Below are positions 1 to 6,606 of a DNA stretch of 8,104 nucleotides, piece by piece. Position numbers and translations under genes: made by a program. The DNA is from an uncultured Veillonella sp. GTDB taxonomy: Bacteria > Bacillota > Negativicutes > Veillonellales > Veillonellaceae. The notes below the pieces were generated by a model. The model worked only from the letters and a program-made list of their open reading frames with translations. It made no database searches and was not told the origin of the DNA. Where the stretch lies: positions 1 through 8,104 of the forward strand of contig NZ_CAJZFD010000087.1 in assembly GCF_915069625.1 (NCBI RefSeq), given 5' to 3'. How positions within the stretch are numbered: position 1 is the first letter of the stretch; each line of letters opens with the position of its first letter.

Positions 1-19
1 GCCATCGTAATTTTAACAA

Positions 20-114
20 AAAAGCCTATCTACAATGTCATTTGATATGTCCCCCCCTTTTACTGTTGTCCAGTAAAGGGGGTACATATTAATTGCATCA
101 ATAGATAGGCTTTT
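20..114 (-). terminator. Nested inverted repeat; probable intrinsic terminator of the lepB operon
   Basis: The outer arms, 20-32 and 102-114, are perfect 13-bp inverted repeats (GCCTATCTA core flanked by A/T). Read on the minus strand, the outer stem is followed by a T-run reaching about position 18, as in a Rho-independent terminator, and it begins only 8 bp after the lepB stop codon. Inside sits a second strong hairpin: 53-65 pairs with 71-82 (five C-G pairs plus TTTACTG/CAGTAAA, one bulged T, 5-nt loop), extended by ATATGT/ACATAT at 45-50 and 84-89. The terminator role is inferred from the outer stem, the T-run and the position. The inner hairpin is more than a terminator needs, so a small palindromic repeat element or a structured RNA is also possible. 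Confidence 0.7.
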
Positions 115-121
115 ACCATTA

Positions 122-694
122 TTAAATTGCGTAGGATACAAATCCTAAAATATGATCTACAGGTACAGGACCGATAAAACGACTATCGCTAGAGTGATTT
201 CGATTGTCCCCCATTACAAATACATGCCCTTCTGGAACAGTAACCGGTGTAGATCGTGTATAATTCATTATTGTATCTTTAGTATATGGTTCTTGTAATT
301 GCTCACCATTGCGCCATACATGACCATCTTTAAACTCTAATACATCACCTGGACGACCAATAACGCGCTTAACCCATACATCATTTGTTTGAGCAGCCTT
401 GTTAAAGACAGATGCATAGTTCATCAATGGTTCTTCTACATCATCTATCCAAGTACGTGCACGATTAACACGACTATCGATGATTACAATTTGTCCATAA
501 TTTGGCATTTCATTCATAATATGATGCCACTTCGTTACAATTAAATATTGACCATTATGTAGTGTATCCTCCATTGATTCACCAGATACCCGTGTTGGTT
601 GAATCAAGAAGATATGGATTACCATAGCAATAACCAATGCTAATACAATGGCATAAATCCAATCTAATATTTCTTTTACTATTTTATTACTCAT
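122..694 (-). CDS. lepB: Type I signal peptidase (leader peptidase, S26 family)
   Basis: This membrane-bound serine protease removes signal peptides from exported proteins on the outer face of the cytoplasmic membrane. The 190-aa protein has one N-terminal membrane segment (about residues 13-32), followed at once by the box SGESMEDTL with the catalytic serine at S40. The general-base lysine is K109 in VKRVIGRPGD, and the conserved MGDNRNHSSDSR box spans 161-172. All S26A boxes are present in order, and the length fits the compact Gram-positive SipS/SpsB type. The usual proline in SMxPTL is replaced by aspartate, a tolerated position. The ATG at 694 is preceded by TAAGGAG at 700-706, whose TAA is the stop codon of the upstream yitT-type gene, so translation of the two is probably coupled. 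It is the last gene of its operon. Its role in exporting LptA and other envelope proteins is inferred from general function, not specific to this locus. Confidence 0.96.
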   Translation of the reverse strand: MSNKIVKEILDWIYAIVLALVIAMVIHIFLIQPTRVSGESMEDTLHNGQYLIVTKWHHIMNEMPNYGQIVIIDSRVNRARTWIDDVEEPLMNYASVFNKAAQTNDVWVKRVIGRPGDVLEFKDGHVWRNGEQLQEPYTKDTIMNYTRSTPVTVPEGHVFVMGDNRNHSSDSRFIGPVPVDHILGFVSYAI

Positions 695-703
695 ATTAAC
701 TCC

Positions 704-1573
704 TTAATGACCGTTTTTTGTAAATCTACCACCGAATACATCATGTACATCCTGAATCGTAATAAATGCCGATGGATCTACTTCATAAACAGTATTTTTT
801 AACCTCATAATCTCAAGTCTTGTCACTACAGAATACAAAACATGTTTGGGCTGCTTTAAATAGCCCCCTTCACCATACATAATGGTAACACCACGATTGA
901 GGTTCGCATTTAATGCATCTGCAATATTCTTAGAATTCTCTGCATCTGTAATAATCATGACCCCTTTAGATTCATCAAGGCCTGTAATTGTAATATCAAT
1001 CATCTTATAGGCAATGAAGTATGCAATCAAGGAGTACATAGCACTATTCCAACTATAAACAAAACCCGCTGCGCCGAGAATAATAAGATTCATGGCCATT
1101 ACGATTTCACCTACAGAGAAGGTTGAACGTTTATCAAATATGATGGCTACGATTTCAGAGCCGTCCAAAGAACCACCGTTACGTATAATGAGGCCTACCC
1201 CGATGCCTAAGATGATACCACCAAAGATAGATCCTAAAAATGGATCCGATGTAATCGGTATGAAATCATGAGCAAAGGTTGAAAAAATAGCCATCCATAC
1301 GATAGAGAACAGTGTAGAGAATGTAAAGTTTTTACCGTTAGCTCTATAGCCAATATACAAGAATGGCAAGTTAAAGAGTACAACGAAAATACTGAAAGAA
1401 ATTCCTGAAAGCTCTGCAGCCATCAAGGAAATACCAACTACACCACCATCAATGATGCTATTCGGTACTAAAAATAAATCTAAGCCTATAGTATAAATTA
1501 AGGCCCCTAAAATCATCATTAAGCAACGCATAATAAAGTTTGACCAGTTATGCGTTGAAGTTTCATTTTTCAT
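704..1573 (-). CDS. YitT family membrane protein (DUF161 + DUF2179)
   Basis: This is a multi-pass membrane protein of the YitT family, common in Firmicutes and often present as several paralogues; its transport or signalling role is unknown. The 289-aa product has about five hydrophobic segments in its first 195 residues. The family hallmark region GGSLDGSEI is at about 133-141, with the upstream PNSIIDGGVVGIS stretch at about 37-50. A soluble C-terminal DUF2179 domain runs from about 204 to 285 and ends in DVHDVFGGRF. I chose the ATG at 1573 over the in-frame ATG at 1609 because AAGGAG lies at 1580-1585, correctly spaced. This start overlaps the end of the upstream YqgF-like gene by 11 bp. 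The stop codon is shared with the lepB ribosome site. Family assignment is firm; the function cannot be read from the sequence. Confidence 0.93.
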   Translation of the reverse strand: MKNETSTHNWSNFIMRCLMMILGALIYTIGLDLFLVPNSIIDGGVVGISLMAAELSGISFSIFVVLFNLPFLYIGYRANGKNFTFSTLFSIVWMAIFSTFAHDFIPITSDPFLGSIFGGIILGIGVGLIIRNGGSLDGSEIVAIIFDKRSTFSVGEIVMAMNLIILGAAGFVYSWNSAMYSLIAYFIAYKMIDITITGLDESKGVMIITDAENSKNIADALNANLNRGVTIMYGEGGYLKQPKHVLYSVVTRLEIMRLKNTVYEVDPSAFITIQDVHDVFGGRFTKNGH

Positions 1574-2090
1574 GCACTTCTCCTTTACCGTATAACTGCT
1601 CCATAGCATGTAATCTCTTTTCTTCTAACTCACTAGCGTCTATGATGTCCCCTTGTATATCATTAGCAGCTTGACGTAACTGTTTTGTATACCGTAAGCC
1701 AATAACAAAGGCTGTTAAATCGTCTACTGGCTCCGGTGGGAATTGCATAGATGTAGGGATTATCTTACGCCACCCTGTAGGAGGATTATATTTCCAATAT
1801 AATTTACGAGCCTCCTCTGTGCTATGGGATTCATCAATTAAGCTAGTAGTAATCCTGTGATTTCGTCCAATTTGTTGAAGAGATGGATATAAATATTTAT
1901 GATTTGTACCATTTCCACATACGATATGAACAATACCATAATATTCAGTTAATGTACGTTCAATTTCATCATTGAACTGTTTTGTCATAATAATTTTACG
2001 ACACACCATAGTACCAGACGGTGTTACAATTGCTACACCAGTTTTCTCATTGCCTGGATCTACAGCTAAAATGTATGTAGTATCAGTCAT
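1563..2090 (-). CDS. YqgF/RuvX-like RNase H-fold protein (divergent)
   Basis: This 175-aa protein resembles the RuvC/YqgF branch of the RNase H-like fold. It opens with LAVDPGNEKTGVAIV (D11), matching the first strand and acidic residue of YqgF and RuvC. IDESHSTEEA at 85-94 corresponds to the YqgF DERxST box, with the arginine replaced by serine. VDDLTAFVIGLRY at 122-134 supplies the last acidic site. Bacterial YqgF/RuvX takes part in pre-16S rRNA 5'-end maturation, and RuvC resolves Holliday junctions. Which, if either, applies here is unknown. It is somewhat longer than canonical RuvX (about 140 aa), with a charged C-terminal tail from about residue 140. The start at 2090 is supported by GAGGAT a few bases upstream. 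It is the first gene of an operon with the YitT-family gene and lepB. Family call is moderately sure; catalytic activity is not established. Confidence 0.7.
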   Translation of the reverse strand: MTDTTYILAVDPGNEKTGVAIVTPSGTMVCRKIIMTKQFNDEIERTLTEYYGIVHIVCGNGTNHKYLYPSLQQIGRNHRITTSLIDESHSTEEARKLYWKYNPPTGWRKIIPTSMQFPPEPVDDLTAFVIGLRYTKQLRQAANDIQGDIIDASELEEKRLHAMEQLYGKGEVHEK

Positions 2091-2106
2091 ATAACTATCC
2101 TCGCTT

Positions 2107-2134
2107 TAAATACAGCAGTTATATTTTAACACAA
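2107..2134 (-). promoter_or_regulatory. Candidate promoter for the yqgF-like/yitT/lepB operon
   Basis: Two sigma-A-like readings are possible on the minus strand. One is an extended -10, TGTTAAAAT, at 2123-2131 without a convincing -35. The other is TTGTGT at 2129-2134 with TATTTA at 2107-2112, 16 bp apart. Either lies just after the preceding operon's terminator and upstream of the ATG at 2090, where a promoter is expected. The region is AT-rich, so chance matches are likely and the exact site is uncertain. Confidence 0.3.
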
Positions 2135-2175
2135 AATAAAGGTCTTATGTAAAAAATTACATAAGACCTTTATTT
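2134..2175 (-). terminator. Rho-independent terminator of the LPS operon
   Basis: Arms 2134-2152 and 2157-2175 are a perfect 19-bp inverted repeat (centre GGTCTTATGTAA/TTACATAAGACC) with a 4-nt loop. On the minus strand the stem ends in TTTATTT and continues TGTGTT, giving the U-rich tail of an intrinsic terminator. It begins 28 bp after the stop codon of the DUF3084 gene. On the plus strand the stem is followed by an A-rich stretch with no T-run, so it acts mainly on the leftward transcript. Confidence 0.88.
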
Positions 2176-2203
2176 AAAGTATATAAAACCAAAGTACTAT
2201 TTT

Positions 2204-3418
2204 TTAATAAGCTGGCATTTTTGCCTTATCATTAAAGACAGGCATTTGAGTAATACGCAACTTAAGATGTACAGGACCAGATGAATATGTATCACCATCA
2301 ACATATGCTTCTACATGAACCTTGCCATGTATAGTAGCAACACGTCTAATAGCAGTAAATAAATCATCCCCTGGTATAGTTCCAATATCACCAGATAAGG
2401 AGTCTGGAATTATGCCTTTCGCTCTCGCCTTTTCATTTACTTGCTTCAAGAATTGAAGCATAGCTGATTGAGCATTAGGCCCACCATCCATTACGGCAGA
2501 ATGGATTACTTCTCCATTTTTATAAATAAATTGTTGTGGATATACTTGGATAATAGCCACTGCAGGTTCGCCAGCAATGATATTGCCAGCCGCTACAACT
2601 TGAACGACCATAGGTGTCTTTGCACTATTAAGCTTTTGTGTAGCCACCTCAATATTTTGACGCTCTACATATACAACAGCTTGCCCTTGATCTTCGATAC
2701 CAAGGCGGCGTAGAACCAATTTATTGGTATCATCAATAATATTTTTGATGGCTGCTTGGCTATCTTCTTCACTTAAACCAGGTCGAACAACAGCTTGTGC
2801 CAATAATTGATCAACTTGGAAAAGAATAGTTCCTTCACGTAAATGAATAATGCCATTTTGCAATTGTTCTTGTGTTGTTTGTAGCTCCTTAATATGAGCT
2901 TCCATCTTAGCTCTTGTAGCTTCTAAATCAGCTAACTTTTTAGATACTTCATCATATGAGGCTTGAAGTGTTGCTAACTCAGCTTCAGTGGCATCTTTAG
3001 CAGCTTGTGCACTAGCTAATTCCGCTTTGGTAGCTTCAACCTCACTGCGAATTTGCTCTATTTCAGCCATGCGTTCTGCTAATTCTTGCTTATTTTGCTC
3101 AAGCAATGCTTGACCACGAATAAGCTCTTGCGTTTTAGCAGCCACCTCATCATTGAGTTGCTTCATATCCGCTCGCAACTGATCCATCCCAAAGAGTGCT
3201 GTTCTTACACTTTGAGAAGTAATGGTTAATACCCCTACTGTAGCAGCAGCAACTAATAAACCTGTTACAATAGTAACAATAATCGATGTATGCTTAGGCC
3301 TTAATCCAAAGAGGGACATGCGACGCTTACCAACTTTGGTGCCTAACTTATCCCCCATGTAGGCAATAAGTCCACCCATAAGGGCGATAATAACTAATAT
3401 TTTAACACCTACTAACAT
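2204..3418 (-). CDS. DUF3084 domain-containing coiled-coil inner-membrane protein
   Basis: This 404-aa protein has membrane segments at about residues 5-21 and 45-66. They are joined by a basic loop containing GDKLGTKVGKRRMSLFGLRPKH, which resembles the conserved N-terminal signature of DUF3084 proteins as I remember them. By the positive-inside rule this loop is cytoplasmic, placing everything after residue 66 outside the membrane. A long Glu/Ala/Gln/Lys-rich coiled coil follows (about 78-190), then a globular domain (about 195-395) of mixed strands and helices with no motif I recognise. The ATG at 3418 is preceded by AAGGAGGG. It is the last gene of the LPS operon, separated from the lptF/G gene by 87 bp with no strong terminator between. 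The context suggests a role in outer-membrane or LPS biogenesis, but that is inference; the family has no established function that I know of. Confidence 0.85.
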   Translation of the reverse strand: MLVGVKILVIIALMGGLIAYMGDKLGTKVGKRRMSLFGLRPKHTSIIVTIVTGLLVAAATVGVLTITSQSVRTALFGMDQLRADMKQLNDEVAAKTQELIRGQALLEQNKQELAERMAEIEQIRSEVEATKAELASAQAAKDATEAELATLQASYDEVSKKLADLEATRAKMEAHIKELQTTQEQLQNGIIHLREGTILFQVDQLLAQAVVRPGLSEEDSQAAIKNIIDDTNKLVLRRLGIEDQGQAVVYVERQNIEVATQKLNSAKTPMVVQVVAAGNIIAGEPAVAIIQVYPQQFIYKNGEVIHSAVMDGGPNAQSAMLQFLKQVNEKARAKGIIPDSLSGDIGTIPGDDLFTAIRRVATIHGKVHVEAYVDGDTYSSGPVHLKLRITQMPVFNDKAKMPAY

Positions 3419-3505
3419 CGAGTCCCTCCTTTCCTAAGATTACACAATTATTTTGTTCAAAAATACGATATTTCGTAAGTCAAATTTATTTCTTTATACG
3501 CTAAG

Positions 3506-4597
3506 TTACTTGGATACACGCCAATTTAAATATAAACCGGCAATGATACCTAATGTATCTGGAATTAATGCGGCAAATACAGTCGGCAATGCACCACCTT
3601 TACCTAATGCACCAGCAAATGTCATCACACCATAGTAGATAAAGATGATTAAAATACTGATACCAAAGCCAATAGATGAGCTAGAGCGTTGTTTTTGAAG
3701 GCCTAATGGAGCACCTACAAGAGCAAATACAAAGCTAGCTAATGGAATTGTAAAACGTTGGTACATTTCCATTTCTAGTTTATTTGCATTCGTATACGCC
3801 GCCTTATACGCTTTAATTTGATGACGTAATTCTTTGATTGTTAATTCTTCTGGTTTACGTTGATCTTGTTGAATATCCTTTGGTGCAGATTTAATTGGCA
3901 AGGATTGCTCCTTGAATTTCATTGTACGTTCTACACCATCACCGGCGGAAATATCATAAATGATGCCGTTTTGCATCACCCAATATTGACCATTCCAAAC
4001 GGCAGTATCTGCATTTTCAACCTGTTGTAGCTTGCCACCTTCACCAAATTGTTGCACCGTAATCATGCTTAATTTTTTAGTTTCTGCATTGTAGCTTTTA
4101 GCATACATCAATGTACCTAAATCATTACCATTCATCGTTTTTAAAACGATATGATTTTGTGTTTGAGGTGATGCATTTTTCATAATCTGTTCCCGTACAA
4201 TTGTTTGATACATATTATTTGTACGTGGTACAACAAATTCATTAAATGCGACAGCCCCAATTGAGATGATGAGAGCGATGATGTATACCGGCATCGCTAA
4301 ACGTAAAAAGCTAAGACCACCGGCACGCATAACAACAATTTCACTGGTGCTACTCAAACGACTAAATGTCATAAGAGAAGCCAATAACACTGACATAGGG
4401 AATGTTAAGATAACAATGCTTGGTAAAGCCAATACAAAGGCTTTCATAACAAGCAATAATGGAGCCCCATATTCAGTAATATATTGAGCAATTCTAAATA
4501 ATGTACCGGTACCAATAAAGATACTGGTAAAAGCAAATACCCCAAATAGGAACGGGCCTACAAAGGCTTTTAGTATATATTTATCTAATAATCTCAT
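3506..4597 (-). CDS. LPS export ABC transporter permease, LptF/LptG (YjgP/YjgQ) family
   Basis: This is the inner-membrane permease of the Lpt system, which works with the ATPase LptB to extract LPS from the membrane's outer leaflet and hand it to LptC/LptA. The 363-aa protein has the family layout: three membrane segments (about 12-34, 47-75, 101-120), a periplasmic jellyroll-type domain (about 125-280), then three more segments (about 283-300, 308-330, 337-358). STSEIVVMRAGGLS at about 83-96 matches the cytoplasmic coupling-helix region (ElxxxRaxGxS) that contacts LptB. It starts 9 bp after lptB; the lptB stop codon TAG is part of its ribosome site TAGGAGGGG at 4601-4609. The sequence alone does not tell LptF from LptG. 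Only one such gene is present here where proteobacteria have an adjacent pair, so the partner is encoded elsewhere or the transporter is a homodimer. Confidence 0.93.
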   Translation of the reverse strand: MRLLDKYILKAFVGPFLFGVFAFTSIFIGTGTLFRIAQYITEYGAPLLLVMKAFVLALPSIVILTFPMSVLLASLMTFSRLSSTSEIVVMRAGGLSFLRLAMPVYIIALIISIGAVAFNEFVVPRTNNMYQTIVREQIMKNASPQTQNHIVLKTMNGNDLGTLMYAKSYNAETKKLSMITVQQFGEGGKLQQVENADTAVWNGQYWVMQNGIIYDISAGDGVERTMKFKEQSLPIKSAPKDIQQDQRKPEELTIKELRHQIKAYKAAYTNANKLEMEMYQRFTIPLASFVFALVGAPLGLQKQRSSSSIGFGISILIIFIYYGVMTFAGALGKGGALPTVFAALIPDTLGIIAGLYLNWRVSK

Positions 4598-4606
4598 AGT
4601 CCCCTC

Positions 4607-5326
4607 CTATAATCTAAAGTTATCCCCTAAGTAATGCTCACGAGCGATTGGATTGTTCGCGATTTCTTCTGGGGTACCTTCTAGGAGGATTTTACCACTA
4701 CTCAAAATATAAGCCTTGTCTACAATCCCCAATGTTTCACGTACATTGTGGTCTGTAATCAAGATGCCAATACCTCGATTTTTAACATGTAAAATAATTT
4801 GTTGAATGTCAGCAACCGCTATAGGATCGACACCAGCAAAAGGTTCATCGAGAAGAATAAAATTCGGTTCTAATGCAAGACAACGAGCAATTTCTACACG
4901 ACGACGTTCACCGCCAGATAGTTGCATGCCCATACGATCCCGAACGTGACCAATATGAAATTCTTCAATGAGGGATTCCACAATCGCTTCAATTTCATCA
5001 GACTTCTTTGATGTTGTTTGTAACATTGCGCGAATATTATCCTCAACGGTCATAGAACGAAAGATTGATGCCTCTTGTGGAAGATACCCAATACCTTCAG
5101 CAGCACGTTTATACATTGGAATATTCGTAATATCCTTGCCATCAACGGTAATGATACCAGAACTAGGTCGTTCAATGCCTACAATCATATAGAATGATGT
5201 AGTTTTCCCTGCCCCATTAGGACCTAGGAGCCCAACGACTTGCCCCTTATCAACGCGTAGACTAACCCCGTCTACTACATTGCGCCCGTTAAAGGTTTTG
5301 ACTAAGTTTTTGGTTTCTATATACAT
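4607..5326 (-). CDS. lptB: LPS export ABC transporter ATP-binding protein LptB
   Basis: This cytoplasmic ATPase powers LPS extraction by the Lpt complex. The 239-aa protein is the usual LptB length and contains Walker [10 protein letters not shown] (35-43), the Q-loop in YLPQEASIF (Q84, a wording typical of LptB), signature [16 protein letters not shown] (136-151), Walker [14 protein letters not shown] (D160, catalytic E161) and switch histidine H193 in TDHNVRETL. The C-terminal HYLGDNFRL matches the LptB-type tail ending. It lies between lptA and the permease gene. Its ribosome site TAAGGAT includes the lptA stop codon, and the ATG at 5326 follows the lptA stop by 9 bp. The motifs and gene order make this assignment very secure. 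Confidence 0.97.
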   Translation of the reverse strand: MYIETKNLVKTFNGRNVVDGVSLRVDKGQVVGLLGPNGAGKTTSFYMIVGIERPSSGIITVDGKDITNIPMYKRAAEGIGYLPQEASIFRSMTVEDNIRAMLQTTSKKSDEIEAIVESLIEEFHIGHVRDRMGMQLSGGERRRVEIARCLALEPNFILLDEPFAGVDPIAVADIQQIILHVKNRGIGILITDHNVRETLGIVDKAYILSSGKILLEGTPEEIANNPIAREHYLGDNFRL

Positions 5327-5335
5327 ATTTAATCC

Positions 5336-6055
5336 TTATTGATTTGGAACAATGATAAGTGTACTACGACCACCTAATGTTTCAGCAGAATCATCGGCAA
5401 GACGGATTTTGAGCTCTGGTGCATTGAGCACATTACCATTTTGAACAGCATGAGCAGAACCAGATAAAAGTACAACGCCATCATTTTGATTTGGAGTTTG
5501 TGTATAGGTAGCACGTTCTGCAGAGCCAGATACATTTCGTTCTGGGTTAGAGAATGTTACATCCCCTTGTGCCACTGCACGAATTTCTTTTAGCCAACCT
5601 TCTACTTGATTACCTGTCAATGTAGTCCCTTCTGCAATCAAGCGAGCATTGCCAGATACAAGGCCATATTCTGTATCTGTATTGTATTCAACTTTATCGC
5701 CAAAAATTTGACGATCACTACGTTGTAAATGAACACCACCATTAGCAATGAACTTATTGTTATTGTAGCTATGCACTGATTGAGCAGACATAGCCATATC
5801 AGAACCAATCATGGATACGCCACCATCAAGGTTTGCTTCTTGAGTTTTTGTGTTGTACCAACCATTAGCACCAGTCATTGTTTTATCAGCTTGTGTAATT
5901 ACCACATTACCATTTGCATCAGCACGCCCTGTATTGCCATCATAAGATAATGTATCCGCGCTAATAGTCAAAGGATCATTTGCGGCCCAAGCTGTAACAG
6001 ATGCTGTCATAAGCATAGCTAAGATAGCCATACCAATCTGTTTTTTCTTATTCAT
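5336..6055 (-). CDS. lptA: LptA/OstA-family periplasmic LPS transport protein
   Basis: LptA forms the periplasmic beta-jellyroll bridge that carries LPS from LptC to LptD in the outer membrane. The product starts with a signal peptide (basic MNKKKQ, hydrophobic core about 7-20, likely cleavage after TAWA at residue 24). OstA-type repeats follow: ADTLSYDGNTGRADANGNVVI, then KTMTGANGWYNTKTQEANLDG, then further units alternating strands with N/G turns. At 239 aa it is longer than E. coli LptA (about 185 aa), with additional strands to the C-terminus. I chose the ATG at 6055 over the in-frame ATG at 6070 because GAGGAA at 6061-6066 is well placed for it and it gives a clean signal peptide. The 6070 start would overlap the lptC stop as TAATG but has only a weak ribosome site. 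Its position between lptC and lptB supports the call. Confidence 0.92.
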   Translation of the reverse strand: MNKKKQIGMAILAMLMTASVTAWAANDPLTISADTLSYDGNTGRADANGNVVITQADKTMTGANGWYNTKTQEANLDGGVSMIGSDMAMSAQSVHSYNNNKFIANGGVHLQRSDRQIFGDKVEYNTDTEYGLVSGNARLIAEGTTLTGNQVEGWLKEIRAVAQGDVTFSNPERNVSGSAERATYTQTPNQNDGVVLLSGSAHAVQNGNVLNAPELKIRLADDSAETLGGRSTLIIVPNQ

Positions 6056-6060
6056 TATAT

Positions 6061-6066
6061 TTCCTC
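6061..6066 (-). promoter_or_regulatory. Ribosome binding site deciding the lptA start
   Basis: GAGGAA on the minus strand lies 5 bases upstream of the ATG at 6055. It falls inside the alternative reading that would begin at 6070, favouring the shorter protein with a standard signal peptide. Confidence 0.6.
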
Positions 6067-6069
6067 GCA

Positions 6070-6606
6070 TTACTTCTTCGTTAACTTCGCATTACCAATA
6101 GCTTTAATTTTCTTCAAGGACATGTTGCCTTCAAGTTTATCACCAGTTAATGTTATATCTTTATTGTTATAAGTAAAAGCAGATTTAGATGTCAACGTTT
6201 TTGTCTTATTATCAAAATGAAGTGCATCGGTTTTAAACTCGGCACCATCAGTATTTGTGGCTGTAACACCTTGATCAATATCAAGGGAATTACGATCGCC
6301 TGTCAATACGGCATGAGGTGCTGTAATTGTTGTCGTAACATCATCTTGATAGAAAAGACCTTTTAAATTAGTCAGGACAATAGCTTTTGTACGTGGGTCA
6401 TATTCAATCTTTTCAGCTGATAAAGCCCACACTAGCTTGCCATCTTTTTCCTCTTGTAAGTCAGCTCCTTGGAAGTTAACAAGTTGTCCATTCTGATTTT
6501 GAGTGGTACTAACATCACCAGAGTCTTTCATAATATATACGATAAGACCAATTAGAGCCAACACTATAGCGGCCACAATGGCAATTAATTTTTTATTGTT
6601 TTTCAT
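6070..6606 (-). CDS. lptC: LPS export system protein LptC
   Basis: LptC is a single-span inner-membrane protein that receives LPS from LptB-LptF/G and passes it to LptA. The 178-aa product has a short basic N-terminus (MKNNKK), one membrane segment (about 7-26) and a periplasmic beta-rich domain. In that domain GADLQEEKDGKLVWALSAEKIEYDP (about 48-72) matches the LptC pattern of a modified strand followed by W-x-L-x-A. The later strands (about 80-175) carry the YDP/TGD/LEG turns typical of the LptC/OstA fold. Length is close to E. coli LptC (191 aa). The ATG at 6606 follows GGGAGAGG (6611-6618) and overlaps the end of the acyltransferase gene by 14 bp. Sequence conservation in LptC is low in general, but size, topology and position before lptA and lptB make the call secure. 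Confidence 0.92.
   Translation of the reverse strand: MKNNKKLIAIVAAIVLALIGLIVYIMKDSGDVSTTQNQNGQLVNFQGADLQEEKDGKLVWALSAEKIEYDPRTKAIVLTNLKGLFYQDDVTTTITAPHAVLTGDRNSLDIDQGVTATNTDGAEFKTDALHFDNKTKTLTSKSAFTYNNKDITLTGDKLEGNMSLKKIKAIGNAKLTKK

Noticed and set aside
76..122. Possible small gene or CRISPR-like repeat in the left-edge palindrome
   Set aside because: There is only one pair of inverted arms and no direct repeat-spacer pattern, and no open frame with a ribosome site is present.
560..590. Signal peptidase SMEDTL in place of SMxPTL as a sign of altered function
   Set aside because: The serine, lysine and GDN boxes are all intact, and this proline position is not catalytic.
1574..1609. Longer YitT-family start at 1609
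   Set aside because: The extra 12 residues lie inside the YqgF-like gene; AAGGAG at 1580-1585 clearly serves the ATG at 1573.
2468..2713. Plus-strand open frame of 81 codons within the DUF3084 gene
   Set aside because: It lies opposite a well-supported gene, has no good ribosome site and its product resembles no known protein. The same applies to other short plus-strand frames at 3453-3635, 4266-4487, 4968-5192, 6503-6688, 7137-7349 and 7356-7595.
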